Source of the DNA: Ignavibacterium sp.
GTDB lineage: Bacteria > Bacteroidota > Ignavibacteria > Ignavibacteriales > Ignavibacteriaceae
Assembly (NCBI RefSeq): GCF_025998815.1
Contig: NZ_AP026678.1
Location: 1,488,001-1,552,000, forward strand
Length of the DNA stretch: 64,000 nucleotides
Reading direction: 5' to 3'
Shown here: positions 28,711 through 39,106 of the stretch, one piece after another
How the letters are laid out: each line of letters begins with the position of its first letter
How positions within the stretch are numbered: the stretch's first letter is position 1
Notes under the pieces: generated by a model
Databases searched by the model: none
What the model saw: the letters and a program-made list of their open reading frames with translations, nothing else
What the model was told of the DNA's origin: nothing
Translations under genes and position numbers: made by a program

Positions 28711-29492
28711 GCAAAATAGAAGCAACTATTAAAAATGATATATCGAATGGAAGAAAAGTTCTTTCAGTTTTTCTGACTGCAGGATTTCCTGTTGTTGATG
28801 GATTTTCAGATTTGGTTTTAAAGACATTTGAATCCGGTGCAGACATGATCGAATTGGGAATTCCATTCAGCGATCCAATTGCTGATGGTCCGGTTATTCA
28901 ACATTCATCTCAGGTTGCTATTGAGAATGGAATTACTTTAGAAAAAGTTTTTCTAATCGTTAGTGAAATCAGAAAACACTCAGATAAACCAATTATTCTA
29001 ATGGGTTATGCGAATCCGATTTTAAAATTTGGTGTTACTTCATTTTTTTCAGCTTGTAATGAATTAAAAGTTGATGGCTTGATTATTCCGGATATTCCAT
29101 TAGAAGAATATGATTCATTCTTTGATCCTTCTGTAAAAAACATTGATACAATTTTGTTGGTTAGTCCAACATCAGATAATTACAGAATTAAATTAATTGG
29201 AGAAAAATCCAGAGGATTTGTTTATTGCGTTAGTGTTAAAGGTATAACCGGAGAAAGAAACTCAGTTTCTCAGGAAAGCTTAGACTACATCAAAAAAGTA
29301 AAAACGATTTTACCCGACAAGAATATCTTAGTCGGATTTGGAATTTCTAATCCGCAGATTGCAAAGCGTTTCGCATCTGTGTCAGATGGAGTAATTGTCG
29401 GAAGTGCGGCAATAAAATTACTCGCTGAGAATAAATTTGAAGAGATGTTTTTTCTTCTCAACTCAATTAAAAATGAGTTAAGTTTTCAGTGA
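28707..29492 (+). CDS. trpA: Tryptophan synthase alpha chain
   Basis: TrpA cleaves indole-3-glycerol phosphate and channels indole to TrpB. The catalytic glutamate is in [19 protein letters not shown] near residue 50, the loop aspartate in [13 protein letters not shown], and the phosphate site is [13 protein letters not shown] and VIVGSAAIK. 261 residues is normal. It is the last gene of the operon. Confidence 0.97.
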   Translation: MSKIEATIKNDISNGRKVLSVFLTAGFPVVDGFSDLVLKTFESGADMIELGIPFSDPIADGPVIQHSSQVAIENGITLEKVFLIVSEIRKHSDKPIILMGYANPILKFGVTSFFSACNELKVDGLIIPDIPLEEYDSFFDPSVKNIDTILLVSPTSDNYRIKLIGEKSRGFVYCVSVKGITGERNSVSQESLDYIKKVKTILPDKNILVGFGISNPQIAKRFASVSDGVIVGSAAIKLLAENKFEEMFFLLNSIKNELSFQ

Positions 29493-29590
29493 ACAGAAAA
29501 GATTATGTTATCAAAAATTAATCTTTTTACTTAATTACTGGAGCGAACAGGATTATGCTTCATACAATCATTTTATATTTTTTATAATAA

Positions 29591-29614
29591 TGAAGTTTAG
29601 TCTTCAGATTTTTT
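29591..29614 (+). terminator. Weak candidate terminator of the trp operon
   Basis: TGAAG (29591-29595) and CTTCA (29602-29606) form a short 5-bp stem with a 6-nt loop, followed by GA and six T residues. It lies about 100 nt after trpA. The stem is short, so this is tentative; the stronger hairpin at 29624-29646 could also help. Confidence 0.4.
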
Positions 29615-29616
29615 AA

Positions 29617-29646
29617 TAAAAAAAGAGCGGACATTTTATCCGCTCT
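29617..29646 (-). terminator. Terminator of the 1017-aa propeller gene
   Basis: AGAGCGGA (29624-29631) and TCCGCTCT (29639-29646) form a perfect 8-bp stem with a 7-nt loop. Read on the minus strand, the hairpin is followed by a run of seven T residues (plus-strand A at 29617-29623), 30 nt after the stop of the gene ending at 29676. Confidence 0.88.
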
Positions 29647-29675
29647 ATCAACTTTTCATACCTTATTTCTAAATC

Positions 29676-32600
29676 CTACTTGAGCATTACCATCTTCTTC
29701 GAAACAGAATAATTTCCTGCCTCAATTTTGTAGAAGTAAACTCCACTCGAAACAATTTCGCCATTATCATTCTTACCATTCCAGGTAACTTCATAAGTGC
29801 CGGGAACCTGATAGTTATTCACTAACTCGGCAACTTGTCTACCCTGAATATCATAAACGATAATTTTAACATTTCTTCCTTCCGGTAAAGCGTAACGAAA
29901 CTTTGTAGAAGGATTAAACGGATTAGGATAATTCTGGCTAACTTCAAATTTATCTGGGATTATGTTGGTAATTTCTGCAACTGATGTTGTCGTTTGAATA
30001 GTTGCACGGAAGAAGTATGTTTCATTCCAAGCAGACCAGCTTATACCATCATAGTCCCATGCTCTTCCGTTGTTTGTAGGATCATAACCAAATGTAGGTC
30101 TGTCTGTTCCATTATACTTTAAGCCAATGAAGAATTCATTGTTAACAGTAATGTTATATGATGTTAAATCTGTATTATCCCAACCGGGAACTGAAGCCGC
30201 TGTTTTGAAAGGATGATTAATTAAATCATATCCGGGAGTACCACTATTGCTTGACATTACAATTGGTTTATAAGTTGCATTACCTTGTACAATACTCACA
30301 AAATAAATCTGCATATTTATAAGTTGAGCATTGCTTAAAGTTGGAGTCATTCTGTTTGCAGAACCCTGATTATTATTAGGCCAGTAATAACCGCTTGTAG
30401 GAGTTCCATCATCATAAATTAATTGAGCAGTCTGAGTTCCGCCTCCACCTCCAAGAGTTGCGACAAACATACTTCTGCCGTGTGTTGCTGCAAATATTTT
30501 GTTATCTGAACTTCTGTAATCAAGATCAAACACTGGTACATTGCCCATCGAGCCATTATCCTGAGTCCAGGAATTTCCTCCATTTGTTGTTGTAAATACA
30601 CCAAGGTCAGTTCCCACAAAAAGATTATTTACATCACCAGGATTTACTAATACACAATTGACTGGTATGTTCGGAAGATTTCCGCTGATGTTTGTCCAGT
30701 TAACTCCGTAATTAGTTGTTTTGAATATCTTGTTTCCGGATGAATAACCTGAGAATGTAACAAATGCGGTTGCTGAATTATTGGTTTCGGTTGCAATTCT
30801 GGTAACATAAAGATTTGGTAAACCTGAATTACGAAGATTCCATGTAGAACCGCCATCGGTTGATACCTGAACTCTGCCATTTGTACATCCGACATAAATA
30901 GCCGGAATTCCACTGCCAACAATAACCGTTGAAATCATAGCACCACTTTGACCCGAGCCATCTCCGGTTAAATCACCGCTGATTGCTGTCCAGCTTGAAG
31001 CACCATCCATAGTACGCCAGACTCTGTAGGTTCCGCCTACAATTATGTTGGGATTACTCGGCGCCATAGAGAAAGGAGTTATGAATAATGTTCTGTCAGT
31101 TGTACCATCATAAAAATTCGGACCGGTTGGTATTCCATTCATTGCCTTGAAGAATGTAGCACCACCGTTTGTAGATTTGAAAAATGCAAAGTTCACATAT
31201 TCCATATAAATATTATTTGTATTGTTGAAGTCCACTTCAGTAGCTCCACCATCTCCGCCAAGTATTTCAGTCCAAATAACTGAACCACTTGCTTTCAATG
31301 TTCCATTATCCTGTGTTCCGCCATAATAATTAGTACCGGTTGGAGCAACAGCACCATAATAAAACTGAGTTATCGGAAGATTATAATTTATTGCCGTCCA
31401 GGTTTCACCTTTATTTGTGGATTTGTAAATTCCACCATCATTACCTAAATAAACTATATTTGAATTAGAAGGTGCGAAAGCATAAACATGCTGATCAGCG
31501 TGAACATAAGGTGGTGCTCCACTTTGTGAATACCAGTTTGTTTTCTGTGTCCAGCTTGAACCAGCATTTGTGGTTTTCCAGTTATCAATTCCGCCTGCAA
31601 GTAAAACATTTGGATTATCTGGATCCACAGCAAGAATATGATCATACCATCCTTGACCACCTAAGTATGTCGATGCACCTGAAAATGACGGACCAGGAAT
31701 ATTAACTGCCGACCAGGATAAGCCGCCATTAGTCGTTACGATAAAATGACCAGCACCATAAGTGCTTAAACTCATAAATGAAGCATAAGCAACGAGTGGA
31801 TTTGATTTTGATACAGCGATTTCGATTCTTCCCATATTTGCCTGTGAATAATTTTGAGTGAAGTTCGTCCCACCGTCTGTTGATAACCAGATTTCGGATT
31901 GATTAAACAAACCAAATGTTGAATAAATTCTAACCGGAGAAGTGTACGCAATTTCAATATCAGTACAATTCACATCAGCACCACCACTTCCGGTAAGTAA
32001 ACCAGTAAATGAATTTCCACCATTGCTTGAAACAAACAAACCTTTTCTTGTAGCTGCATAAAGATTTCCGGTTGTAGCGTCAATATCAAGATCATTCACA
32101 TAATAATAATTAGAGTTATTTGTTGCGGACAATTGTGTCCAGGTATTTCCTCCATCTGTTGATTTAAAGATTCCGGCACCTCTGATTGCATCAAGATTAA
32201 AAAAGCCCTCACCAGTACCAGCATAAATTATGTTCGGATTATTCGGATCAATGACCAATGCACAAACTGCCAGATTATCATTCAAACCAACAAGTGGCAT
32301 CCAATTACTTCCACCGTCAATAGATTGCCAGACTCCACCGGCAACCGCACCAAGATATACTACATTCGGATCCGACGGATGAACAGCAATTGCTCTTATT
32401 CTTCCGCCAACATTTGATGGACCGACCTGTGTCCAGCTTAAAGCATTTGGTGATAGCTCAGTTCTTCTGTTGTGAAGTTGAATGTGTCTGTATGCTTCTT
32501 CTCTCCAGTTATCAGGAATAGAACCATTAGGATAAGCTCTTTGCTCATAATACCAAAGCAATGCTTTATCCGGTTGATCATTTTTCAGATTTGCCCGTTC

Positions 32601-32729
32601 CTTTTTCATTTTAATTTTGTATTCGAGATAATCTGAATAGGTTTTTTCATTTGAACTTTCAGTGGTAAAAATCTGAAAGCCAATTATGACTGCACCAAGA
32701 GCAATCATAAGAATGATTAATGATTTCAT
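29676..32729 (-). CDS. Large secreted beta-propeller (BNR/sortilin-like) protein with T9SS sorting domain
   Basis: This 1017-residue protein starts with a signal anchor or signal peptide (residues about 3-22). It then carries many repeats of the BNR/Asp-box type (SxDGGxxW, for example SIDGGSNW, STDGGNTW, TTNGGNSW) spaced as in VPS10/sortilin or xyloglucanase-like seven-bladed propellers, probably two propellers up to about residue 720. A beta-sandwich region follows, then a T9SS type A sorting domain (NYPNPFNPSTKFRY to KKMVMLK). No catalytic residues can be assigned, so it could be a binding protein or a hydrolase. GGAGG lies just before the ATG. Confidence 0.88.
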   Translation of the reverse strand: MKSLIILMIALGAVIIGFQIFTTESSNEKTYSDYLEYKIKMKKERANLKNDQPDKALLWYYEQRAYPNGSIPDNWREEAYRHIQLHNRRTELSPNALSWTQVGPSNVGGRIRAIAVHPSDPNVVYLGAVAGGVWQSIDGGSNWMPLVGLNDNLAVCALVIDPNNPNIIYAGTGEGFFNLDAIRGAGIFKSTDGGNTWTQLSATNNSNYYYVNDLDIDATTGNLYAATRKGLFVSSNGGNSFTGLLTGSGGADVNCTDIEIAYTSPVRIYSTFGLFNQSEIWLSTDGGTNFTQNYSQANMGRIEIAVSKSNPLVAYASFMSLSTYGAGHFIVTTNGGLSWSAVNIPGPSFSGASTYLGGQGWYDHILAVDPDNPNVLLAGGIDNWKTTNAGSSWTQKTNWYSQSGAPPYVHADQHVYAFAPSNSNIVYLGNDGGIYKSTNKGETWTAINYNLPITQFYYGAVAPTGTNYYGGTQDNGTLKASGSVIWTEILGGDGGATEVDFNNTNNIYMEYVNFAFFKSTNGGATFFKAMNGIPTGPNFYDGTTDRTLFITPFSMAPSNPNIIVGGTYRVWRTMDGASSWTAISGDLTGDGSGQSGAMISTVIVGSGIPAIYVGCTNGRVQVSTDGGSTWNLRNSGLPNLYVTRIATETNNSATAFVTFSGYSSGNKIFKTTNYGVNWTNISGNLPNIPVNCVLVNPGDVNNLFVGTDLGVFTTTNGGNSWTQDNGSMGNVPVFDLDYRSSDNKIFAATHGRSMFVATLGGGGGTQTAQLIYDDGTPTSGYYWPNNNQGSANRMTPTLSNAQLINMQIYFVSIVQGNATYKPIVMSSNSGTPGYDLINHPFKTAASVPGWDNTDLTSYNITVNNEFFIGLKYNGTDRPTFGYDPTNNGRAWDYDGISWSAWNETYFFRATIQTTTSVAEITNIIPDKFEVSQNYPNPFNPSTKFRYALPEGRNVKIIVYDIQGRQVAELVNNYQVPGTYEVTWNGKNDNGEIVSSGVYFYKIEAGNYSVSKKMVMLK

Positions 32730-32759
32730 TTTGCCTCCTAGTGAATTTTTTGTAGGAAA

Positions 32760-33176
32760 TTATTTTATTACTCTCTGAATCAGCCAGCCGCTTTTCTGGT
32801 CAAGTGAAATTTCAGCATTAAACCTCTGACCTTTAGAATAATTACGGAGTGATAACAGATTAGAATTGATTTCATTGTCGAGCAGTTTACCATTATCACT
32901 GCGAAGATTCGGAATGAGAATGTATTCTTCTCCTGCAACAGCAATGCTTGGATATGCCTCCGTTTCCTGAGAATTAAGTACTTTGACTTTTACTTTAAAG
33001 TCATTACCAGCACCAATTATCTCAAGTACTTCTGCTTCAACCTTTGATAAATTTTGTCCAATCGTTGTCGGGAAATTTTGATTTGATTGGTTTGCTGTTT
33101 GACTTTCTTTGCAATTACTGCAGGAAATCAAAAAGAACAATGAACATAAAACAAGAACTGAAGTAAGTAACCTCAT
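32760..33176 (-). CDS. Lipoprotein of unknown function
   Basis: A 138-residue lipoprotein. The ATG at 33176 has AAGGAGG directly upstream and gives a clean lipoprotein signal, with the lipobox LISC before SNCKE near residue 18; an in-frame start 75 nt further up would bury the signal. The mature part is a small beta-rich domain with no motif I recognise. It lies 30 nt before the large propeller gene and is probably co-transcribed with it. Confidence 0.72.
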   Translation of the reverse strand: MRLLTSVLVLCSLFFLISCSNCKESQTANQSNQNFPTTIGQNLSKVEAEVLEIIGAGNDFKVKVKVLNSQETEAYPSIAVAGEEYILIPNLRSDNGKLLDNEINSNLLSLRNYSKGQRFNAEISLDQKSGWLIQRVIK

Positions 33177-33312
33177 AATGCCTCCTTTTTTGCTATGGAA
33201 AAATAAACAAAAATTTATTTCATTCAAGTAAAGAAATAAATCATTAATCAATGTTATTTTTAATTACTCAATTCTAAATGTTTGATTCACCTTAGCAGAA
33301 AAGAAAATTTGG

Positions 33313-36099
33313 ATGTATCGTCGGAAAAAGTTATCAGATAATTTTATAAATAAGTTTGTTGAATTGTGTGCCGGAAAAGTTTCTGCTGCACAGATTGACA
33401 AGTTTATTTCTGAAACTGATAAACTGCTCTTAGATTTTTATTTTACTGAAACATCAGAGGCAAATTTAATCAGACTTATTCAAAGTCAATTCGATTTGTC
33501 TTTTTTCATTTCAGACCTGTTGAGTTATCCTCATCATCTTGAAGTGATTATTTCTGTTTCTGTTCACAGTAACTATCTGACAGATATTTTAGTTAGGAAT
33601 CCTGAATATTTTTATTGGGTAGTAAATCCTGAAATTCTGAGATTCAAGCCGGATGAAAAATATTTTAACGAAGTTGTTAAGAAATCAACTGATATCTTTA
33701 AAGGCTTCGATTCAAAAGTTAATGCGCTCAAAAATGTTAAGAAGAAAGAAATACTCCGAATTGGATTAAGAGATTTTTATAAATACGATGATCTGGTTGC
33801 GGTCACAACAGAATTATCTCAGTTAGCTACTGCAATATCCTCAAAACTTTTTTCACTTTGTTATCAGGAGATACTGAATAAATATAAAATTGAAAAAATA
33901 AATCGAAAATATTGTGTAATTGCGTTAGGAAAACTCGGAGCCCAGGAACTCAATTATAGCTCTGATATTGATTTGATTTGTTTTTATGATAAGAACTCAC
34001 ATATAAATAAAAGATACTTTTACAGTGAAATCATAAACGAAACGATAAAACTTTTCATTGAAACTTCAACTCAAATTACTTCTAACGGATATTTATATCG
34101 CATCGATTTCAGACTTCGACCTGATGGAAGGAATAGTCCTCTTTCAAATTCGATTACTGAATACATCAGATACTACGAAACACGAAGTGAGGATTGGGAA
34201 AGACAAATGCTAATTAAAACCGGATTTATTTGCGGAAGTAAAAGTTTGTATAAGAAATTTTTTGAGTTCAAAGATCGAATTGTTTTTTCTTCTTTTAATG
34301 TTAACTCTCCTTTTGTTCAAATTAAAAAACTAAAGCAAAGTCTTGAGCAAAGAGCAGCAGATGAAGATAACATAAAACTTTCTTCAGGTGGAATTCGTGA
34401 TATTGAATTTTCTGTTCAGGCATTACAATTAGTTAATGGGAAAAAATATTCTCAAGTAAGAACAGCATCAACTCTGGATGCTATTATAGCTTTGAATAAG
34501 CATAAAATTATCACAGATAAAGAAACTTTATTTCTTATCAATACTTACAAATTGTACAGAAGGATTGAACACTATTTACAACTAATGAATGACAGACAAA
34601 CTCACACTATTCCTGAAAGTGGTGAGTTGCCTGAAAAGATTGCCTTCTATCTCGGATACAAAAATGCAAATGAGTTCAGAGCTGAATTAAGTAAAATCAG
34701 GAAAGAAGTTGCAAAGTTTTATAATTCTGTTGTTCAAACAGATGAAGAGTCAAAAGAAAAATTAAAAATAAATTATAAAGATCAGGTTAGAGCTAGAAAT
34801 AATTATGAATTTCTCAGAACCGGAAAATCACTTCTCGGCACAAAACAATTTGATAGCAGAACAATCGAAGCATTCGAAAAAATCAGTAAACGATTGAATG
34901 ATTATTTGAGCAAATCATCTGATCCTGATTTTGTGCTGGAAAATTTTGCAAAAATTATCAGAACTGTTCCTTTACCAAAAATCTGGTACGATGAATTTAC
35001 CGACGAGAAGTTTTTCAACTTTTTTCTGACAATGTGTGAATTTTCTCAGAAAGCTGTTAACAAATTTTTTGAGGATAATTTTATAAAAGATGACTTACTA
35101 AGTCGCACCTGTTTCGAAGAATTGAATGAAGATAGTTTTGCATTGATTTCATTGCCTCAACTTCACTTTAGAGTTTGTGTTCAATTATTAAATAAGAACA
35201 TTAATCTTAAAGAGACTACAGAAGCTATTTCAAAATATCACTTATATAAAGTTCAGAACATTATTAAAAAGGAAAATCTTACTGAACACTTTAATAATAA
35301 TTATCTGATTGCGGGACTTGGAAGTTTTGGTTCTGAAGAGATGAATCTCTCGAGCGATGTTGATTTAATTTTTGTTGTAAAGGATTTGAATAAACACAGT
35401 AACGCACAAAAAATATTTCAAACTTTATTGAATAAATTGAAAACCGAAATAAAAGGAACTGAAATTGATTGCCGTCTTCGACCTGAAGGAAAAAGCAGTT
35501 ATCTTGTTTGGGATATTGAAGAATACAAAAAGTATTTGGCTAACAGAGCGAGAGTTTGGGAGCTGCAGTCATTAACAAAATGCAAATTTGTTGAAGGGAA
35601 TAAAAAATTATTAGACGAACTAATTAACTCTTTCACTGAAAGAGTACAAAAGACTGATGAGAAAATTTTGAAAAACGAAATGATTCAGATGAGAGCAAAA
35701 CTTTTTGCATCGGAAGAAACCGGCTTTAATATCAAAAGAAGCAAAGGCGGATTGATTGATTTGGATTTTATAGTTTCTTATCTGCTACTAAAAAATATTT
35801 CCGAATTTAAAGGACTTATTGGGCAAAGTATCTTTGAAAAGTTAATTGCTCTGAAAGCAATTTTAAGTGAAAAGGAATTTGATAAAATCAGGAACAATTA
35901 TCTATTTCTGAAGAATATTGAATTGATTATACAGAATATTTTTGATGTCCGAACAGCTAAACTTCCGGCAGATAAATTAAATCTTAAGAAATTATCTTTG
36001 CAATCAGGTTTTGAAAGTGACGAAGAATTTATTCAACACTTTAATAAAACCACATTGTCTAACATTCAGTTATTTAAAAAATATCTTGGTGAGCAATGA
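33313..36099 (+). CDS. glnE: Glutamine synthetase adenylyltransferase / deadenylylase
   Basis: GlnE controls glutamine synthetase by adding and removing AMP. It contains two nucleotidyltransferase domains: the first with GKLGAQELNYSSDIDLI near residue 206 and the second with GSFGSEEMNLSSDVDLI near residue 675, each with the G-S/G-x9-DxD pattern, plus RLRPDGRNSPL and CRLRPEGKSSYL. The length of 928 residues equals the family's full size, so both activities are likely. No glnA or glnB is nearby. It is coupled to the next gene by an ATGA overlap. Confidence 0.95.
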   Translation: MYRRKKLSDNFINKFVELCAGKVSAAQIDKFISETDKLLLDFYFTETSEANLIRLIQSQFDLSFFISDLLSYPHHLEVIISVSVHSNYLTDILVRNPEYFYWVVNPEILRFKPDEKYFNEVVKKSTDIFKGFDSKVNALKNVKKKEILRIGLRDFYKYDDLVAVTTELSQLATAISSKLFSLCYQEILNKYKIEKINRKYCVIALGKLGAQELNYSSDIDLICFYDKNSHINKRYFYSEIINETIKLFIETSTQITSNGYLYRIDFRLRPDGRNSPLSNSITEYIRYYETRSEDWERQMLIKTGFICGSKSLYKKFFEFKDRIVFSSFNVNSPFVQIKKLKQSLEQRAADEDNIKLSSGGIRDIEFSVQALQLVNGKKYSQVRTASTLDAIIALNKHKIITDKETLFLINTYKLYRRIEHYLQLMNDRQTHTIPESGELPEKIAFYLGYKNANEFRAELSKIRKEVAKFYNSVVQTDEESKEKLKINYKDQVRARNNYEFLRTGKSLLGTKQFDSRTIEAFEKISKRLNDYLSKSSDPDFVLENFAKIIRTVPLPKIWYDEFTDEKFFNFFLTMCEFSQKAVNKFFEDNFIKDDLLSRTCFEELNEDSFALISLPQLHFRVCVQLLNKNINLKETTEAISKYHLYKVQNIIKKENLTEHFNNNYLIAGLGSFGSEEMNLSSDVDLIFVVKDLNKHSNAQKIFQTLLNKLKTEIKGTEIDCRLRPEGKSSYLVWDIEEYKKYLANRARVWELQSLTKCKFVEGNKKLLDELINSFTERVQKTDEKILKNEMIQMRAKLFASEETGFNIKRSKGGLIDLDFIVSYLLLKNISEFKGLIGQSIFEKLIALKAILSEKEFDKIRNNYLFLKNIELIIQNIFDVRTAKLPADKLNLKKLSLQSGFESDEEFIQHFNKTTLSNIQLFKKYLGEQ

Positions 36100-38021
36100 A
36101 TTTTCTTAAAAAATATTTTGCGCTGATTACTTCCCTTTTCGTTTTCATAGTTTATCTTTTTACTCTCGCTCCTTCAGTAATTCAGATTGATAGCGGTGAA
36201 CTTGCTGCAGTTCAGTCAACACTGGGAATTGCACATCCAACCGGCTATCCTTTATTTACTATGCTTGGATATCTCTTTTCTTTCATACCATTACCATTCA
36301 CAAAAATTTATCAGCTTAATTTGTTAGCCGCTTTATATAGTGCTTTAGCTGCAGGCATATTCACAATTACCTCTAAATATATTCTAGATAATCTTAACTC
36401 TTTCAACATCGTAAAACTTCAAAAATCAAAGAAGAAGAATAAAGTCAGCCCAAAAGATGAATCATCAGAATTAAATGAGAATCAGAAAATTATATTTGCT
36501 GTAATTGCAGGATTAACATTGTCGTTAAGTAAAACATTCTGGTTTCAAAGTACATCTGTTGAAGTTTATAGTCTTCACCTTCTTTTAATCTCGCTTATCG
36601 CTTTTTTGTTATTGAAAGCTTTTGTAAGTGATTCAACAAATAATTTTTCAATGAGGAATTATTGGATTGTCTTTGCTCTTGGACTATCGTTGGGTTTTTC
36701 AAATCATATGACAACTCTATTGATTCTGCCCGGAACAGCTTATCTGTATTTCAACAAAGAAAAATTCACTTCGCAAAGTTTTAAAAAACTTGCTTCAATG
36801 ATTAGTGTATTTCTGATTTTACTCGTGATAATATATTCATACTTACCAATTCGCGCGTCACAAAACCCGCATTTGAATTGGGGTAATCCGATTGACATCG
36901 AAAGAATTCTGAGACACATTTCAGGTTTTCAGTATCAGGTTTGGCTATTTTCTTCCACAGAAGCAGCTAAAAAACAACTTGAGTATTTTATTACAAATCT
37001 TCCATCGGAATTTTTCTTCTCTTTAATCTTAGCAGTTATCGGGCTTATTAACACATTTATCAAAGCAAGAAAGTTTTTCGTTTTCAATTTAATAACTTTT
37101 ATTTCGACAGTAATTTATTCAATCAATTACGATATATCAGACATAGATTCATATTTTCTGCTTGCGTATATCTCATTTGCATTTTTTAATCTTTTCGGAT
37201 TGGTAAAACTTTATCAAATAATGATTGCGAATAAACTAAATCAAATGGCTGTTATGTTGGTTTTACTTCTTTTCCCTGTTTCACAATTTGTAAAATCATT
37301 TCCTGAAGTTGATCAAAGCAAAACAGTTGTTTATGAGAATTACACAAAGTCTCTATTAAATTCAGTACCGGAAAATGCAATGATACTAAGTTATCAGTGG
37401 GATTATTTCATTTCAGCTTCTTACTATTTTCAGTTTGTTGAGAAGTTCAGACCAGAAATAGCAATTGTGGATAAAGAACTTTTAAGACGCTCCTGGTATT
37501 TCAATCAACTTGAAAGAAATTATCCGGGTTTGCTTTCAGGTGTTCAGACTGAAGTAAATTTATTTTTAGACGCACTTAAACCATTTGAAAGGAAAGAAAA
37601 TTATAACGCTGCATTACTCGAAAATTTGTACAGAAGAATCATAGCAAATCTTATTTCAACTAATTATGATAAAAGAGAAGTTTACATCGGTCCCGAAATT
37701 TTTGATAATGAAATACAGCGTGGTGAAATAAATTTGCCGGAAGGATATAAGCTTGTTCCTCACTTATTTCTTTTCAAAGTTGTTAAAACAGATGATTATG
37801 TAGATGCACCGTTACCGGACTTTAAATTAAATTTTTCGGAAAGAAAGGATAAATATCAAACAGCACTTAATTCAATTGTAGGATTGATGCTTGTAAGAAG
37901 AGCTTATTATGAAATGCAGTTTAACAAACCGGAAAGAGCTAAATTATATTTGAAAAAAGTTGCTGAAGAATTTCCGAATACTCAGATTCCTCAGCAACTT
38001 CAATATTTAATACTTAACTGA
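36096..38021 (+). CDS. DUF2723 multi-pass membrane protein (putative GT-C type glycosyltransferase)
   Basis: This 641-residue membrane protein has about ten hydrophobic segments in its first 430 residues and a soluble C-terminal part. The start matches DUF2723: an N-terminal helix, then LAPSVIQIDSGELAAVQ (acidic residues after the first helix as in GT-C glycosyltransferases) and IAHPTGYPLFTMLG. The family is common in Bacteroidota and is thought to transfer sugars from lipid carriers to proteins, but activity is not proven here. It overlaps the convergent DUF4837 gene by 15 nt. Confidence 0.87.
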   Translation: MNFLKKYFALITSLFVFIVYLFTLAPSVIQIDSGELAAVQSTLGIAHPTGYPLFTMLGYLFSFIPLPFTKIYQLNLLAALYSALAAGIFTITSKYILDNLNSFNIVKLQKSKKKNKVSPKDESSELNENQKIIFAVIAGLTLSLSKTFWFQSTSVEVYSLHLLLISLIAFLLLKAFVSDSTNNFSMRNYWIVFALGLSLGFSNHMTTLLILPGTAYLYFNKEKFTSQSFKKLASMISVFLILLVIIYSYLPIRASQNPHLNWGNPIDIERILRHISGFQYQVWLFSSTEAAKKQLEYFITNLPSEFFFSLILAVIGLINTFIKARKFFVFNLITFISTVIYSINYDISDIDSYFLLAYISFAFFNLFGLVKLYQIMIANKLNQMAVMLVLLLFPVSQFVKSFPEVDQSKTVVYENYTKSLLNSVPENAMILSYQWDYFISASYYFQFVEKFRPEIAIVDKELLRRSWYFNQLERNYPGLLSGVQTEVNLFLDALKPFERKENYNAALLENLYRRIIANLISTNYDKREVYIGPEIFDNEIQRGEINLPEGYKLVPHLFLFKVVKTDDYVDAPLPDFKLNFSERKDKYQTALNSIVGLMLVRRAYYEMQFNKPERAKLYLKKVAEEFPNTQIPQQLQYLILN

Positions 38022-39104
38022 TTCGTCTATTGAATTGAGAAGATCTTCAATCCTGTCTTTTGATAATTCATCTTTGGTCATAAATGACTGAAGCAATACA
38101 TCCATCTGCTGAATCAAATTTCGCTTGAAGTATTTTGGAGCAAAAACTGAACCGTCAAGCATATAAATTCTTTTGGACTTTTCATCATAAAAAGTATAGT
38201 TCACAAATGGTCCTCCCATTCCTTTAATATTCAAATCCCAAAGTCCTTGTGTAAAGATGGCGTATCTTCCTTTGAAATTAACTTCATTACTTACAAAGAA
38301 ATCCTGCGCGATTAAAACATAAGCAGAGTCATCGCTTGTTCTGTAATATTTTTCTGTAATTCTGTTTCTTATTGCTTTTATCGAATCAACATTTAGATAT
38401 TCAGGTGATGCATTATCAATCCAGTGAACAAAAATCCAGCGCTCCATATCACTTCCCGGTGCTCTTCTTAACCAGACGAAATTATCTTCGGGTGATGTTT
38501 TGGCAAGTTTAAAGTCTGCCTGAACATAAATTATCCAACCAAAATCTCTTAATAATTTTCCTTCGATTTCTTTTCTCTCATACTTAGCTGAGTAAAGACT
38601 TTCTCTAAGCCGGTCATCAGAAATTTTCTGATAAGCATACAAGAGTTTGTCTTTGTTCTTAAGAATTTTGAATTCAAGTTCCTGCATTCCATTTGCACTA
38701 ATGACAGTTACAAGCTGATTTCTCGCCCACAGGTCATACTTGGTAACAAAAAAATCTTCATTGCTTAAAAGTTTTTTTACACTATCATCAACAATAGTAT
38801 TAATGAATTGTGATGTTAGAGATCCGGAATTTATTGGCGCTACGATTACAATATTTTTCTTTCGCTGTATTTGATTAATCTGATTTGGTGAAATTCGTTT
38901 GAGTGTAAAAAGTTTTTCGGGCAACGGAGTATTTATTTCTATTTCAAAAGTTTGAGAAAGTGCATCATACAACTCCTGATATTCTGTAGAATCAGCAACC
39001 ACATAAATTTCATCTTCAAGTCCGGTGGCAAATTTTTTACTTTCACAAGAATTGAATAAATAAACGAACATTAATACAGTTGATATTAAAATTATTCTTT
39101 TCAT
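38007..39104 (-). CDS. DUF4837-like lipoprotein
   Basis: The 365-residue protein has a lipoprotein signal (MKRIILISTVLMFVYLFNSCESK, lipobox cysteine at residue 20) and a mature region resembling DUF4837 proteins of Bacteroidota. Features include WARNQLVTVISANG, a repeated aromatic-rich middle and FVWLRRAPGSDMERWIFVHW. The function of the family is not known. It is the last gene of a minus-strand chain and starts two nt after the lipid-kinase-like gene. Confidence 0.78.
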   Translation of the reverse strand: MKRIILISTVLMFVYLFNSCESKKFATGLEDEIYVVADSTEYQELYDALSQTFEIEINTPLPEKLFTLKRISPNQINQIQRKKNIVIVAPINSGSLTSQFINTIVDDSVKKLLSNEDFFVTKYDLWARNQLVTVISANGMQELEFKILKNKDKLLYAYQKISDDRLRESLYSAKYERKEIEGKLLRDFGWIIYVQADFKLAKTSPEDNFVWLRRAPGSDMERWIFVHWIDNASPEYLNVDSIKAIRNRITEKYYRTSDDSAYVLIAQDFFVSNEVNFKGRYAIFTQGLWDLNIKGMGGPFVNYTFYDEKSKRIYMLDGSVFAPKYFKRNLIQQMDVLLQSFMTKDELSKDRIEDLLNSIDESVKY

Positions 39105-39106
39105 AA

